Assembly (NCBI RefSeq): GCF_014649035.1
Contig: NZ_BMSG01000030.1
Location: forward strand, 1 to 64,000
Length of the DNA stretch: 64,000 bases
Reading direction: 5' to 3'
Source: Streptomyces sindenensis
Lineage (GTDB): Bacteria > Actinomycetota > Actinomycetes > Streptomycetales > Streptomycetaceae
Shown in pieces: positions 1 to 7,952 of the stretch (its first letter is position 1; every line of letters starts with the position of its first letter). The position numbers and the translations under genes are program-made. Under the pieces are notes generated by a model, which saw only the letters and a list, made by a program, of their open reading frames with translations, did not search any database and was not told where the DNA came from.

Positions 1-137
1 CCCGCGCCGCCCTCGTCCTCAACGGAATCTGGAAGTGATCACCATTGAGAAAACCTCAGTGATTTGTCATAGTAGTAATGTTCCTCGGTTCCGGGTATTT
101 GGCCATTTCGAGTGTCGTCAAACGGTCTTACGTGGAT

Positions 138-287
138 ATGTGCTGGCTGCGGGCCGGGCGGCTGCCCATGGTCCACGAGGACCCCTTCGACCGGCTGCTC
201 ATCGCCCAGGCGCAGGCCCACCACCTCGTGGTCGTCACCCGGAGCGACTGGATCCCGCAGTACGACGTGGCAGTTATGCGGGTCTGA
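138..287 (+). pseudogene. PIN-domain (VapC-like) toxin remnant
   Basis: The readable protein ends with a typical PIN-domain C-terminus: a HEDPFDRLLIAQA block, then LVVVTR and a final YDVAVMRV strand. In intact VapC toxins, Mg2+-dependent RNases of toxin-antitoxin pairs, this block is preceded by about 80 residues holding the first catalytic Asp. Here no such sequence is in frame. The usual TRD acid reads TRS, so a catalytic residue is also lost. No antitoxin gene is visible up to the window edge. The first 130 bases are clearly less GC-rich than the rest of the window. Most likely a decayed toxin gene; a very short expressed peptide cannot be excluded. Confidence 0.6.
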
Positions 288-296
288 TCCCAGGGG

Positions 297-1574
297 TCAG
301 ACCGCCGGCTCGCCCTCCGCCTTCCGGAGCATGCCCTCCGGTGCCCGCCGCAGCGCCCGGATCGCCGGGACGCTCAGCATCACCGCCAGCAGGGCGCACG
401 ACATCACCGACGAGAAGATCAGCACCTCGTTCGCGCCGAACGCGTCCGCCGCCGGGCCCGCCAGGGCGCGGCCCAGGGGGATGACCATGATGGAGCCCGC
501 GACGTCGTACGCCGAGACGCGGCTCAGGACCGTCAGCGGGATGTGCGACTGCACGCTCGTCGCCCACATCACGCCCCAGAACGCGAAGCCGTAACCCGCG
601 ATCACGTGCGCGACCGCCGTGGCCGCGAAGGACCATTCCAGGGCCGGGGCCAACGGGTTGAGCGCGAAGCAGAGCATCGCCAGGGCACCCGCCACCAGCG
701 GGCGGCGCGGGCGGACCCGCATGCCGATCAGGCCGCCGATGATCGTGCCCGCGCCGTCCGCCGAGGCGATCCAGCCGTACCCGCTCGCCCCGTGCTGCTC
801 GATCATCAGCGCCGCGCCCAGCGGCAGCGCCGGGCCGAACACGAACAGGCCGTACACGGACCAGACCGCGATCACGCCCCACAGCCACTGTCGGGACCGG
901 AACTCCTGCCAGCCCGTCGCCAGCCTGCGCCACATCGGGGCGTCGCCCTCGTCGCGTTCCGTGTGCAGCTTGCGCAGAGGGAGGAGGACGAGGGCGCTCA
1001 GCGCGTACGCCGCCGCGATGACGATGTACGAGCCCGACACCTGCCAGTACGCGACGAGGATGCCCGCCAGGCCCGGGCCCAGCAGGGTGCTCAGCGCCTC
1101 CGAGATGCGCAGCAGCGCGTTGGCCTTCTGGATGTCCTCCGCGACCCGGGGGACCATGCTCGCCATCCCTGGCTGGAACATCGCCGTCGCGGCCCCGCTC
1201 AGCGCCATCAGCCCCATGATCTGCCACAGGGGGACGCTGTCGGAGGAGAAGAGGAGAGTGGCCAGCGTCAGCATGGCCAGCATGCGGGCCACGTCCGCGC
1301 AGATCATCATCAGCTGGGGCGTGAAGCGGTCGGCCAGCACCCCGCCGAACAGCACCAGCAGCACGATCGGGGTCATCCACGCCGCCAGCGCGTACCCGAC
1401 GCCGCTCGCCCCGTGGCCCGCCCCCAGCACCGCCGTGGTCAGCGAGACCATCAGCATGCCGTCGGCCAGCAGCGACGCGCTGCGGGCCGTGAAGAACAGC
1501 CGGAACCGGGTCGACCGCCAGGGGCTCGGCAGCGCGGCCGACGGCTGCGGGAGGGTCGTGTCGTCAACGCTCAT
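297..1574 (-). CDS. MFS transporter, probable exporter of the adjacent pathway
   Basis: A 425-residue protein with about 12 hydrophobic segments and the MFS loop GGVLADRF after TM2, which places it with the enterobactin-exporter-like or macrolide-efflux-like 12-TM drug:H+ antiporters. It is the last gene of a four-gene leftward operon. Its ATG lies one base after the stop of the condensation-type gene, so the two are almost certainly co-transcribed and translationally linked. The position suggests export of, or self-protection against, the product of that operon. The substrate cannot be read from the sequence. Confidence 0.85.
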   Translation of the reverse strand: MSVDDTTLPQPSAALPSPWRSTRFRLFFTARSASLLADGMLMVSLTTAVLGAGHGASGVGYALAAWMTPIVLLVLFGGVLADRFTPQLMMICADVARMLAMLTLATLLFSSDSVPLWQIMGLMALSGAATAMFQPGMASMVPRVAEDIQKANALLRISEALSTLLGPGLAGILVAYWQVSGSYIVIAAAYALSALVLLPLRKLHTERDEGDAPMWRRLATGWQEFRSRQWLWGVIAVWSVYGLFVFGPALPLGAALMIEQHGASGYGWIASADGAGTIIGGLIGMRVRPRRPLVAGALAMLCFALNPLAPALEWSFAATAVAHVIAGYGFAFWGVMWATSVQSHIPLTVLSRVSAYDVAGSIMVIPLGRALAGPAADAFGANEVLIFSSVMSCALLAVMLSVPAIRALRRAPEGMLRKAEGEPAV

Positions 1575-1575
1575 G

Positions 1576-3342
1576 TCACACCTGCCGGCTTCTGCCGGTC
1601 CCTTCCTCGATGATCTCCAGCCGACGCCATGCGTCGCTCCGGTCCGGCTCGGTGGGCGGGTTCTCCACGAGTACGTAGCGGTGGGGCGCCAGGACCCCCG
1701 AACCGGCGGCCGGGATGAGGGCGGTCAGCGCCCGGTGGGCCCCGGTGGGTGTCAACGGGGTTGCGCCGCAGGCGATGTACGCCGTCAGGTGCGGCTCCGC
1801 GCCGGACGCCTCGGTCACCTCCACCCGCACCGGCAGTCCGCCCACCGCCCGGCCGAGGGCCTCGCGCACGGCGTCCGGCGAGACCCAGCAGCCGTCCACC
1901 CGCAGCCAGTCGGGCCCCCGTTCGGCGGGACGCACTCCCGTCACCTCGGCCAGCGCCTCCATCCGCACGTCCCCGGCGGCGGCCGCCTCCAGGAGCAGGA
2001 CCAGGCCGGAGAGGAACCCCTCCGCCTCCCGGGGGGTGAAGAGCGAGGGGGCGGCCCACAGGGAGATGTGCAGCTGGGGCGCCGTCCGGTACGTGAAGGC
2101 GAGCAGCCGGGTCGGCAGGGCCTGGGGCGGCCCCCAGGTCAGCTCGTGCTCGGCGTCGTCGCGCTCCTGGGCGTCCGTGCCCAGGAGCGGGGCGGGCAGG
2201 GCGCTCACGTCGTTGAACACCACGTCCCGGCCGAAGTGGCTGCCGCGCTCGGCGGTGACCCGGCCGATCATCTCCCACAGCCGTACGGAGTCGAACTGGC
2301 TGTGCCGGTAGGCGTTGAGCACCGCGCCCCAGGTCCTGGCGACCAGGGCGTCGAAGGCGGGCGCCCGGACGTCCAGGTGGAGCAGCGCGTCCTGGGACGT
2401 GGTGGTCACCGAACGGGCCACGCGGGCGTGGAACCGGTTGGCGCTCGGGACGGCGGTGACACAGCTGTCCTGGCCCGCCCGGTGGGCCACCAGGGCGCAC
2501 CAGGCGGCCTTCAGCACGGTCGCCTCGGGGTGCCCGGTCCGGCGGGCCGCCCCGGCGAGCGCCCGGCCGCCCCGGCGGGAGCGGAGCGTCAGCTGCCGGG
2601 CCTCCTCGTCGGTCCCCGGCCTCCTGCCGCGCGGCTCCGCGAACATCTCCTGCGGTCCGGTGCGGAGGATCCGCTCCCAGTACCGCAGGGACGCCTCCGA
2701 CTTCCGCAGCCCGGCCGGGGACGCCTCCACGGCGGCCAGGTCGACCGGGGGCAGGGAGGTGAGCTCCGGCAGTTCCTTGCCCGCCAGCAGTTCGGCGAAC
2801 TCCTCGCGCAGGATGGCCATCGCGCTGCCGTCGGCCACCGCGTGGCTGAACGCCAGTGCCACGTGGACCGGTTGTCCGGCCACGGTGAGCAGGGTGATCC
2901 GCAGCGGGAACTCCCGATCCAGCGCGAAGCGCCCGGCCCGGGCCGCCCGTGCCACCGACTCCGCGTACCCCGCAGGGTCGTCGGGGAGTCCGGTGTGGTC
3001 GAGGACGGTCACCGTGAACGTGCCCTCGGCCGCCACGACCTGGTCGACCGGTGCGGCCCCCGGCTGGTGCGGGAAGGTGGTGCGCAGCCCCTCGTGCCGT
3101 ACGGCCAGGGCGTGCAGGGCGTCGGTGACGGCCTCGGAGGTGGTGCCTTCGGGGACCGGCCACACATCGTGGATGTTGATGTGGGTGGGGTCGTCCCGCA
3201 GGATGCAGCGGATCATGTTGGCCTGGCCCATGGTGATCGGGCCACGCCGCTCCTCACCGCCCGCGTAGGCGACGGTGACCGTGGTCGTGGTGGTGTGCGG
3301 GGGGTTCGGGTGCATGGAGTCCTCGCCGACGGCTGGGGTCAT
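1576..3342 (-). CDS. Stand-alone NRPS condensation-domain-like protein
   Basis: A 588-residue protein of the CoA/carrier-protein-dependent acyltransferase fold (NRPS condensation, PapA/WES-like). The active-site region reads FSHAVADGSAM, so the HHxxxDG motif has its catalytic second His and DG but Ser in place of the first His. Near the N-terminus, TMGQANMIRCIL resembles the C1 region of condensation domains. No adenylation or carrier domain is attached. The start at 3342 overlaps the upstream stop by 4 bases (ATGA); an internal Met at 3315 is an alternative. In context it probably joins an aminoacyl group on the free carrier protein (7009) to an amine, alcohol or second acyl donor. The donor, acceptor and bond type are inference. 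Confidence 0.78.
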   Translation of the reverse strand: MTPAVGEDSMHPNPPHTTTTTVTVAYAGGEERRGPITMGQANMIRCILRDDPTHINIHDVWPVPEGTTSEAVTDALHALAVRHEGLRTTFPHQPGAAPVDQVVAAEGTFTVTVLDHTGLPDDPAGYAESVARAARAGRFALDREFPLRITLLTVAGQPVHVALAFSHAVADGSAMAILREEFAELLAGKELPELTSLPPVDLAAVEASPAGLRKSEASLRYWERILRTGPQEMFAEPRGRRPGTDEEARQLTLRSRRGGRALAGAARRTGHPEATVLKAAWCALVAHRAGQDSCVTAVPSANRFHARVARSVTTTSQDALLHLDVRAPAFDALVARTWGAVLNAYRHSQFDSVRLWEMIGRVTAERGSHFGRDVVFNDVSALPAPLLGTDAQERDDAEHELTWGPPQALPTRLLAFTYRTAPQLHISLWAAPSLFTPREAEGFLSGLVLLLEAAAAGDVRMEALAEVTGVRPAERGPDWLRVDGCWVSPDAVREALGRAVGGLPVRVEVTEASGAEPHLTAYIACGATPLTPTGAHRALTALIPAAGSGVLAPHRYVLVENPPTEPDRSDAWRRLEIIEEGTGRSRQV

Positions 3343-4661
3343 CGGGTCACGGCCAGGCCCGCGTCGGCACTCGCACCGGTCAGGGCCTCCCAGTGGTCCA
3401 TCAGGTGCGCGAAGTCGGCCATGTCGTCGCGGGCCTCGTCCAGGAGCCGGGAGCGGCGGCCGGCGAGCGTGTCCGCGACCGCCGTGTAGCGGCCGCCGAG
3501 CCGGCGGTAGGCGCGGTCGATGAGGTCCAGGCGGCGGGCGTTCTCCGCTCGGTGCGGATCTGCGCTGTCCCGGACAAAACCGGCCACCACGGATGCCTTG
3601 ATGTGGCCCTCCGCGTCGAGCAGCGCGTCGCCGGCCGCCGCCGTCCTCGCGTACACCGCGTTCAGGTACGTCTTCGACAGCAGGAACTTCGCGAACCGGA
3701 CCTGGTACGCCAGGAACCCGTCGTCCGTACGCCGCTCCTCCGTGTGGAAGTTCACGATGTGCCGGTTGTGCTGGAGGCCGGGCAACCCGGCGTCGTGGGT
3801 GAGGTGGAGCAGGAAGTAGTCCGTGCCGATGGTGTCCGTGGCGGGCGGCAGCGGCACCCGCCGGTAGACCTCGTGGTCCAGTGCCACGTTGCACATGTCC
3901 ACGCGCATCGGGCTGATCGGGGCGAGCGTGGTGTGGTCGCCGTCGAACGTCCCGTTCCCCGCGCCCCGGAAGGACGCGTCGATCAGGTGGTTGCGCCAGA
4001 TCTCCGGGGAGCCCTCGGGCAGCGACAGGCCGACCAGTTCGCGGTACGTGTCCGGGTCGAGGTCGCGGATCTCCGCGACGTCCACCGACATCTCGCCCAC
4101 GAACGAGCCGCCCGCGACCGCCACACGCCGGTCGCCCGAGCCCGGTGGCAGCTTGCTCCTCGCCGCCGACTTCCTTATCCCGTCCGCCCGTTGGCCCAGG
4201 TAGGTGAGTTCCTGGTGGAGGGGGAAGACCGGTTCGCCGTCGACGGCCTGGTAGCGGCTGTCGGAGTCGCGGCGGTGGACGGAGGTGCAGCCCAGGGCCT
4301 CGGCGATGAGGAACGCCCGGTTGGTGCACGCCCCGTAGGAGACGCGGGAGGGCAGCATCAGGTCCAGCAGCCGGTCCGCCGAAGCCGAACCCGAAGGTAT
4401 GCCGGTGCGGGCGATCGCCTCGCGGAGGAAAGCCCGCTGCTCGTTCTCGTCGAGGTGGTGGACGGTCACCCCCGGCGACGCGGGCAGCGCGGCCACCGTC
4501 TTCCGGTGTTCGGCGAGCACCGGCGCGGGTGAGGAGTCCAGGACCAGGAGGTGTATCTCCGCCCCGAACTCCCTTGCCCCGTACGCCGCTTCCTCGGCGA
4601 TCGACTCGATCGTCCCGGTGCACGCCCGGTGCGTGGGCAGGGTCAGGCAGACGCGGCGCAC
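3339..4661 (-). CDS. Glycosyltransferase-like protein with DSD motif
   Basis: A 440-residue soluble protein. The N-terminus (RRVCLTLPTHRA, then VLDSSP) and a central RRDSDSRY segment are what a GT-A nucleotide-sugar transferase would show, the DSD standing for the metal-binding DxD. Other conserved-looking blocks are GGSFVGEMSVDV and IGTDYFLLHL. I think it belongs to a family so far catalogued only as a domain of unknown function in streptomycetes, but cannot verify this. The start is GTG with GGGGAG about 6 bases upstream; the gene overlaps the oxygenase by 19 bases and the condensation gene by 4, so it is embedded in the operon. Likely role: attaching a sugar or similar group to the pathway intermediate. 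Sugar, acceptor and even transferase activity are unproven. Confidence 0.65.
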   Translation of the reverse strand: MRRVCLTLPTHRACTGTIESIAEEAAYGAREFGAEIHLLVLDSSPAPVLAEHRKTVAALPASPGVTVHHLDENEQRAFLREAIARTGIPSGSASADRLLDLMLPSRVSYGACTNRAFLIAEALGCTSVHRRDSDSRYQAVDGEPVFPLHQELTYLGQRADGIRKSAARSKLPPGSGDRRVAVAGGSFVGEMSVDVAEIRDLDPDTYRELVGLSLPEGSPEIWRNHLIDASFRGAGNGTFDGDHTTLAPISPMRVDMCNVALDHEVYRRVPLPPATDTIGTDYFLLHLTHDAGLPGLQHNRHIVNFHTEERRTDDGFLAYQVRFAKFLLSKTYLNAVYARTAAAGDALLDAEGHIKASVVAGFVRDSADPHRAENARRLDLIDRAYRRLGGRYTAVADTLAGRRSRLLDEARDDMADFAHLMDHWEALTGASADAGLAVTR

Positions 4662-5758
4662 GAAGGCTCCCCGCTCCGCGCGGCGGGTGCCGTGGTGTCG
4701 GCGTTCCCGGCGTCCCCGACCGGGTCCTGCCAGGAGGCCAGCCCCAGCAGCCGGCTGCCCAGCGGGTTCAGCTCGGCCGTCGGGTAGCGCTTGGACTCGG
4801 GCAGCACCGGGTCGCCGACCAGGGTGCGGTTCCAGCGCGGGGTGCGCAGATGGCGCCAGGACTCCACCCGGGACTTCCGCAGCCGCTCGTGCTCCTCCAG
4901 TGCGGGCATCATCGACAGGTACTGCACGGCCCGCACCCCGTTCTCGGAGAGGTTCCGCGCCACCCCGTGGGCCAGCAGGCCGTTCCAGATGAGCAGGTCA
5001 CCGGGGCGCAGATCCGGCCGTACGACGGGGAGTTCGTCCCGGTCGATCGCCGGGCGCAACGGGTCCCGGTCCGCGGGCTGGGCGACCTTCCAGGCGTCGA
5101 ACTGCCGGAACAGCTCCGGGCAGCACTGGAAACCGCCCGTCTCCGGCCGGGTGTCGTTGAGCGCGATGATGCCCTGCACCCGCTGCGGCGGCACGGCGAG
5201 CGTGGTGTCGATGTCCCAGTGCAACTCGATGTCGAAGCCCCGGTCCGTCGGCTCGATCAGCGCGCGGTCGCGGTTGCCCCGGTTGGGCGGGTTGAGGTTG
5301 AGCCGGTCCAGGGTGACCCACAGCTCCTCGCAGTCCCACACGTCGACGAAGGCGTCGTACACCCGCTGCGACTGCCGGTTGTCCCACAGGAGTTGGTGGT
5401 GGTAGGCCTCCACGAAGCCGTAGATGTGCAGTTGCTGGTCCAGCTCCGAGCGCAGTGGCCGGTCCTCGTACCAGCTTTCCGGGCGATCCGGGTCCAGGCC
5501 CTGGAACTTCCAGGTGAAGTCGAGCAGCCGGCGGGCCGTCGCCGCCGGTATCGCCTCGCGGACGATGACGTAGCCGTACGTCTGCCAGTGCGCGAAGTCC
5601 TCCTCGGACAGCACGCGCAGCGGACGTGATTTGTCCAGCTCCCGCAGGGCCGTCTGCGCGAGGTAGGCCTCACCGTCCGCGCTGAAGTACGGGATGTCCG
5701 ACGCCGCCCGGTGCAGGCGGGGCCGGCGGCGGGGGGCGGGGGTCGTCATGAGGTTCAT
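4643..5758 (-). CDS. PhyH-family Fe(II)/2-oxoglutarate dioxygenase
   Basis: A 371-residue protein of the phytanoyl-CoA dioxygenase family. The iron-binding HxD is visible in ELHWDIDTT and the distal His in GLLAHGVARNL. An Arg that could bind 2-oxoglutarate follows in NGVRAVQY. Because the motif keeps Asp (HxD, not HxA/HxG), hydroxylation or a related oxidation is expected rather than SyrB2-type halogenation. The start at 5758 (MNLMTTP) is chosen because GAGGAG lies 11 bases upstream; an in-frame upstream Met at 5863 has no such site. First gene of the leftward operon. A plausible substrate is the amino acid while it is bound to the nearby carrier protein; this is inference. Confidence 0.82.
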   Translation of the reverse strand: MNLMTTPAPRRRPRLHRAASDIPYFSADGEAYLAQTALRELDKSRPLRVLSEEDFAHWQTYGYVIVREAIPAATARRLLDFTWKFQGLDPDRPESWYEDRPLRSELDQQLHIYGFVEAYHHQLLWDNRQSQRVYDAFVDVWDCEELWVTLDRLNLNPPNRGNRDRALIEPTDRGFDIELHWDIDTTLAVPPQRVQGIIALNDTRPETGGFQCCPELFRQFDAWKVAQPADRDPLRPAIDRDELPVVRPDLRPGDLLIWNGLLAHGVARNLSENGVRAVQYLSMMPALEEHERLRKSRVESWRHLRTPRWNRTLVGDPVLPESKRYPTAELNPLGSRLLGLASWQDPVGDAGNADTTAPAARSGEPSCAASA

Positions 5759-5874
5759 GGCAGGTTCTTCTCCTCGGCCGGCCGCGCGGCGACCCCGGGG
5801 GAGCGGGGTCGCCGCGGTCGGCGGGACGGATGGCAGTGCCGTGGTGCGAGGAGCCGTGACCACGTCGATCAGCA

Positions 5875-5903
5875 GGATTGGTCCAGACCGCCCGGACTGT
5901 CAA
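5875..5903 (-). promoter_or_regulatory. Probable leftward promoter of the oxygenase operon
   Basis: On the minus strand a TTGACA box (5903-5898) is followed after exactly 17 bases by CAATCC (5880-5875). This matches a vegetative sigma-70-type promoter. It would give a leader of roughly 110 bases before the ATG at 5758. Confidence 0.55.
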
Positions 5904-5960
5904 GTGCCGGTTACATATGGGCATATGGCATGCCGACCTGTGCCCGTTGGCCACGGAACC

Positions 5961-5980
5961 GATACCTTCCGTTCGGTATC
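5961..5980. promoter_or_regulatory. Inverted repeat, candidate operator in the divergent promoter region
   Basis: GATACC and GGTATC arms are separated by 8 bases, about 100 bases before the ligase start. The size resembles TetR-family operators. Just left of it, 5914-5930 carries a CATATG-rich repeat (CATATGGGCATATGG). No regulator gene within the cluster is an obvious partner. Confidence 0.35.
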
Positions 5981-6079
5981 TTTGGTCTAGACAACAGGTG
6001 AGCGGTGGGCCTAGTGTCCAAGGGTGTGGTCGGGTTCGTGACGACCCGTCAGTCCGCTTTTCCAGAAAGACGCGGTTCC

Positions 6080-6940
6080 ATGAACACACCCAGCATCACC
6101 GCCCTGCCGGACATCGAGCTGAAGAGTCCCGGCGCCGGGCTGATCACGCTGGACCCGGTCCGCACCGCCCTGCTGCGGGGCCTGGACGGCCTGCTGACCG
6201 GTCTGGCCGCGCGGCTCTCCGCCCCCGAGGTGGTCGGGCCGCCCCTGCTCTCCGCCGACGGGCTGGCGCGGCTGGACTTCTTCCGCAACTTCCCCCATCT
6301 CGGCGTGTCCACGGGCCGGTTCGGCCCGGACGTGCTCGACGGGCTGGCCTCCGGCGGTTCGCCCCGGGATCTCCCGCTCCATCCGACCGGCCATGTGCTG
6401 CCGTCCGCGACCTGCTACGGCCTGCTGCTCTCCCTGGAGGGCGCGGACGTCGGCGAGGACGGGCTGCGGCTCTCGGCGGCCGGTCGCTGCTTCCGCAACG
6501 AGACCCACTACGACGGCCTGCGCCGGCTGTGGGGGTTCCACATGCGTGAGGTGCTCTACCTCGGGACCAAGGACGGGGCCGCCGAACACCAGGAGCGCGG
6601 CGGGGAGTTCATCCAGGAGGTGGCCGGGCGGCTCGGGCTTGCCCTGACCCGGGCGGCGGCCGACGACCCGTTCTACGACAACGGGGGGTCCCGAGCCCGG
6701 CTGATGGCGCTGGACCCGGTCAAGTACGAGTACAGCGCCCCCGACGGCACGGCCATCGCCTCCGTCAACCGGCACCGCAACTTCTTCGGTGAGCGGCTCG
6801 GCATCCGCGCCGGCTCCCACGGGTCCGCGTACAGCTCCTGCGTCGCCTTCGGTGTCGAGCGCTGGGTGCACGCGATGATCCTCGCCCACGGCACGGCCGA
6901 ACAGGCCCTGGAGCGGCTCCGGGCCACCGCCGGGGCCTGA
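6080..6940 (+). CDS. Amino acid:[carrier protein] ligase (SerRS-like, class II)
   Basis: A 286-residue class II aminoacyl-tRNA-synthetase-like catalytic core without tRNA-binding arms. Motif 2 appears as CFRNETHYDG (Arg139, Glu141) and motif 3 as AFGVERW (Arg261). Cys112 (TCYG), Glu157 (MREVLYLG) and Cys254 (SSCVAFG) fit the Cys-Glu-Cys zinc site of the atypical SerRS homologues that load an amino acid onto a carrier protein instead of tRNA. The neighbouring free carrier protein and phosphopantetheinyl transferase support this role. It should activate a small amino acid with ATP and transfer it to the carrier thiol. ATG 6080 is used; an in-frame GTG at 6005 is possible but adds no recognisable sequence. 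Amino acid specificity is not readable. Confidence 0.85.
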   Translation: MNTPSITALPDIELKSPGAGLITLDPVRTALLRGLDGLLTGLAARLSAPEVVGPPLLSADGLARLDFFRNFPHLGVSTGRFGPDVLDGLASGGSPRDLPLHPTGHVLPSATCYGLLLSLEGADVGEDGLRLSAAGRCFRNETHYDGLRRLWGFHMREVLYLGTKDGAAEHQERGGEFIQEVAGRLGLALTRAAADDPFYDNGGSRARLMALDPVKYEYSAPDGTAIASVNRHRNFFGERLGIRAGSHGSAYSSCVAFGVERWVHAMILAHGTAEQALERLRATAGA

Positions 6941-7008
6941 CCTCCGCCCTGCCCTTCGGCCACCGCAACGGCTCAGTCGCCAGAACAGCAAGAGGAGCGA
7001 TTTCCCCC

Positions 7009-7260
7009 ATGGACCAGGTCTCCGCGTGGCTCCACGAGAAGAACCCCGGCCTCGACGGCCCGATCGGCGTGGACGAGGACCTCATCGAAGCCCGCCTCAT
7101 CGACTCGATGGACTTCCTGGAGTTCATCGACCTCCTGGAAGAGATCTCGGGCAGCAGCATCGATCTTCAGGAGGTCACCATCGACGACTTCCGCACCCTC
7201 GCCCGCGTCAAGGAGCGCTTCCTCGACCCGGCCGGCCACGCGGAGGTCCCGGCCGGGTGA
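7009..7260 (+). CDS. Free-standing acyl/aminoacyl carrier protein
   Basis: An 83-residue acidic four-helix carrier protein. Ser33 in the IDSMDFLEF motif is the expected phosphopantetheine attachment site. The length is typical of discrete ACP/PCP proteins. GAGGAG lies 11 bases before the ATG. The end overlaps the next gene by 4 bases (GTGA), coupling it to its modifying enzyme. It should carry the amino acid loaded by the ligase at 6080 and present it to the oxygenase and the condensation-type protein encoded on the other strand. Confidence 0.9.
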   Translation: MDQVSAWLHEKNPGLDGPIGVDEDLIEARLIDSMDFLEFIDLLEEISGSSIDLQEVTIDDFRTLARVKERFLDPAGHAEVPAG

Positions 7261-7952
7261 GCGCAGGCCCCGGCCGGGTGGGCGCCGGCGCCGTCGCGCT
7301 CACCGCCACCACCGCCGAGGTGCTGGACCACCCGGAGCTGGACGAGGGCCTGCTCGCCCCGTGGGAGCGGCGCCGGCTCGCGGGCATCCGGGTGCCCTCC
7401 CGGCGCGACGACGTGCTGGCGGCCCGGCTGCTGCTCCGGCTGTGCGCATCCCGGGCCACCGGACTGCCGCCCCGGGACGTCGCGCCCGCCCAGCGCTGCC
7501 CCGGGTGCGGGCGGGACGGGCACGGCCGGCCGTATCTTCCGGGCCACCCCGGTCTGGGGGCGAGTTTCAGCCACGCCGACGGTCTGACCGCGGCGGTGGT
7601 CGGGCCGGGCCCGGTCGGTATCGACGTGGAGCCCCTGACGCGTCGGCCGGGGCCCGTCTCCGTACTGCGGAGGCTGCTGCCGCCCGATGAGGTGGACGCC
7701 GCCTGCGCCGAGCCCGATCCCGGTCCGGCGCTGCTGCGGTTGTGGGTCCGGCGGGAGGCGTTGTTCAAGGCGGGGAGGGACGACGTCGGGCTGACCGAGT
7801 GGACGGACCGGCGCCGCGCGGCCGTCGTCGCCCTCGCCGGAGCGGACGGAGCGGCCAGGGCACCCGGACCGCCTCTCAGCCCGGCCCCGCTCCTCAGCCC
7901 CGCCCCGCCCCTCAGCCCCGCCCCGGCTCCGGCTCCGCCGTCAGGTCGATGA
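7257..7952 (+). CDS. 4'-phosphopantetheinyl transferase (Sfp-type)
   Basis: A 231-residue PPTase that transfers phosphopantetheine from CoA to a carrier-protein Ser. The two diagnostic blocks are VGIDVEP (Asp123, Glu125, Mg2+ ligands) and WVRREALFKA (Glu167, Lys171), the family WxxKEA region with Arg for the first Lys. An earlier FSHADG matches the SHS-type motif. The GTG start overlaps the carrier-protein stop by 4 bases, so the carrier is its obvious substrate. The last about 35 residues are a low-complexity Pro-rich tail (repeated LSPAP) made by repeated DNA. The 3' end overlaps the convergent TetR gene by 41 bases. Confidence 0.9.
   Translation: MSAGPGRVGAGAVALTATTAEVLDHPELDEGLLAPWERRRLAGIRVPSRRDDVLAARLLLRLCASRATGLPPRDVAPAQRCPGCGRDGHGRPYLPGHPGLGASFSHADGLTAAVVGPGPVGIDVEPLTRRPGPVSVLRRLLPPDEVDAACAEPDPGPALLRLWVRREALFKAGRDDVGLTEWTDRRRAAVVALAGADGAARAPGPPLSPAPLLSPAPPLSPAPAPAPPSGR

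Noticed and set aside
3343..4623. Extension of the condensation-type reading frame far upstream (over 1000 residues)
   Set aside because: The extra part is antisense-frame noise (Arg/Pro/Gly-rich) over the glycosyltransferase-like gene, which has better codon use, motifs and a ribosome site.
5961..5980. Assigning the inverted repeat to the TetR protein encoded at 7912
   Set aside because: That regulator fits KstR and has its own different motif; the GATACC/GGTATC repeat shares no AACnnGTT core.
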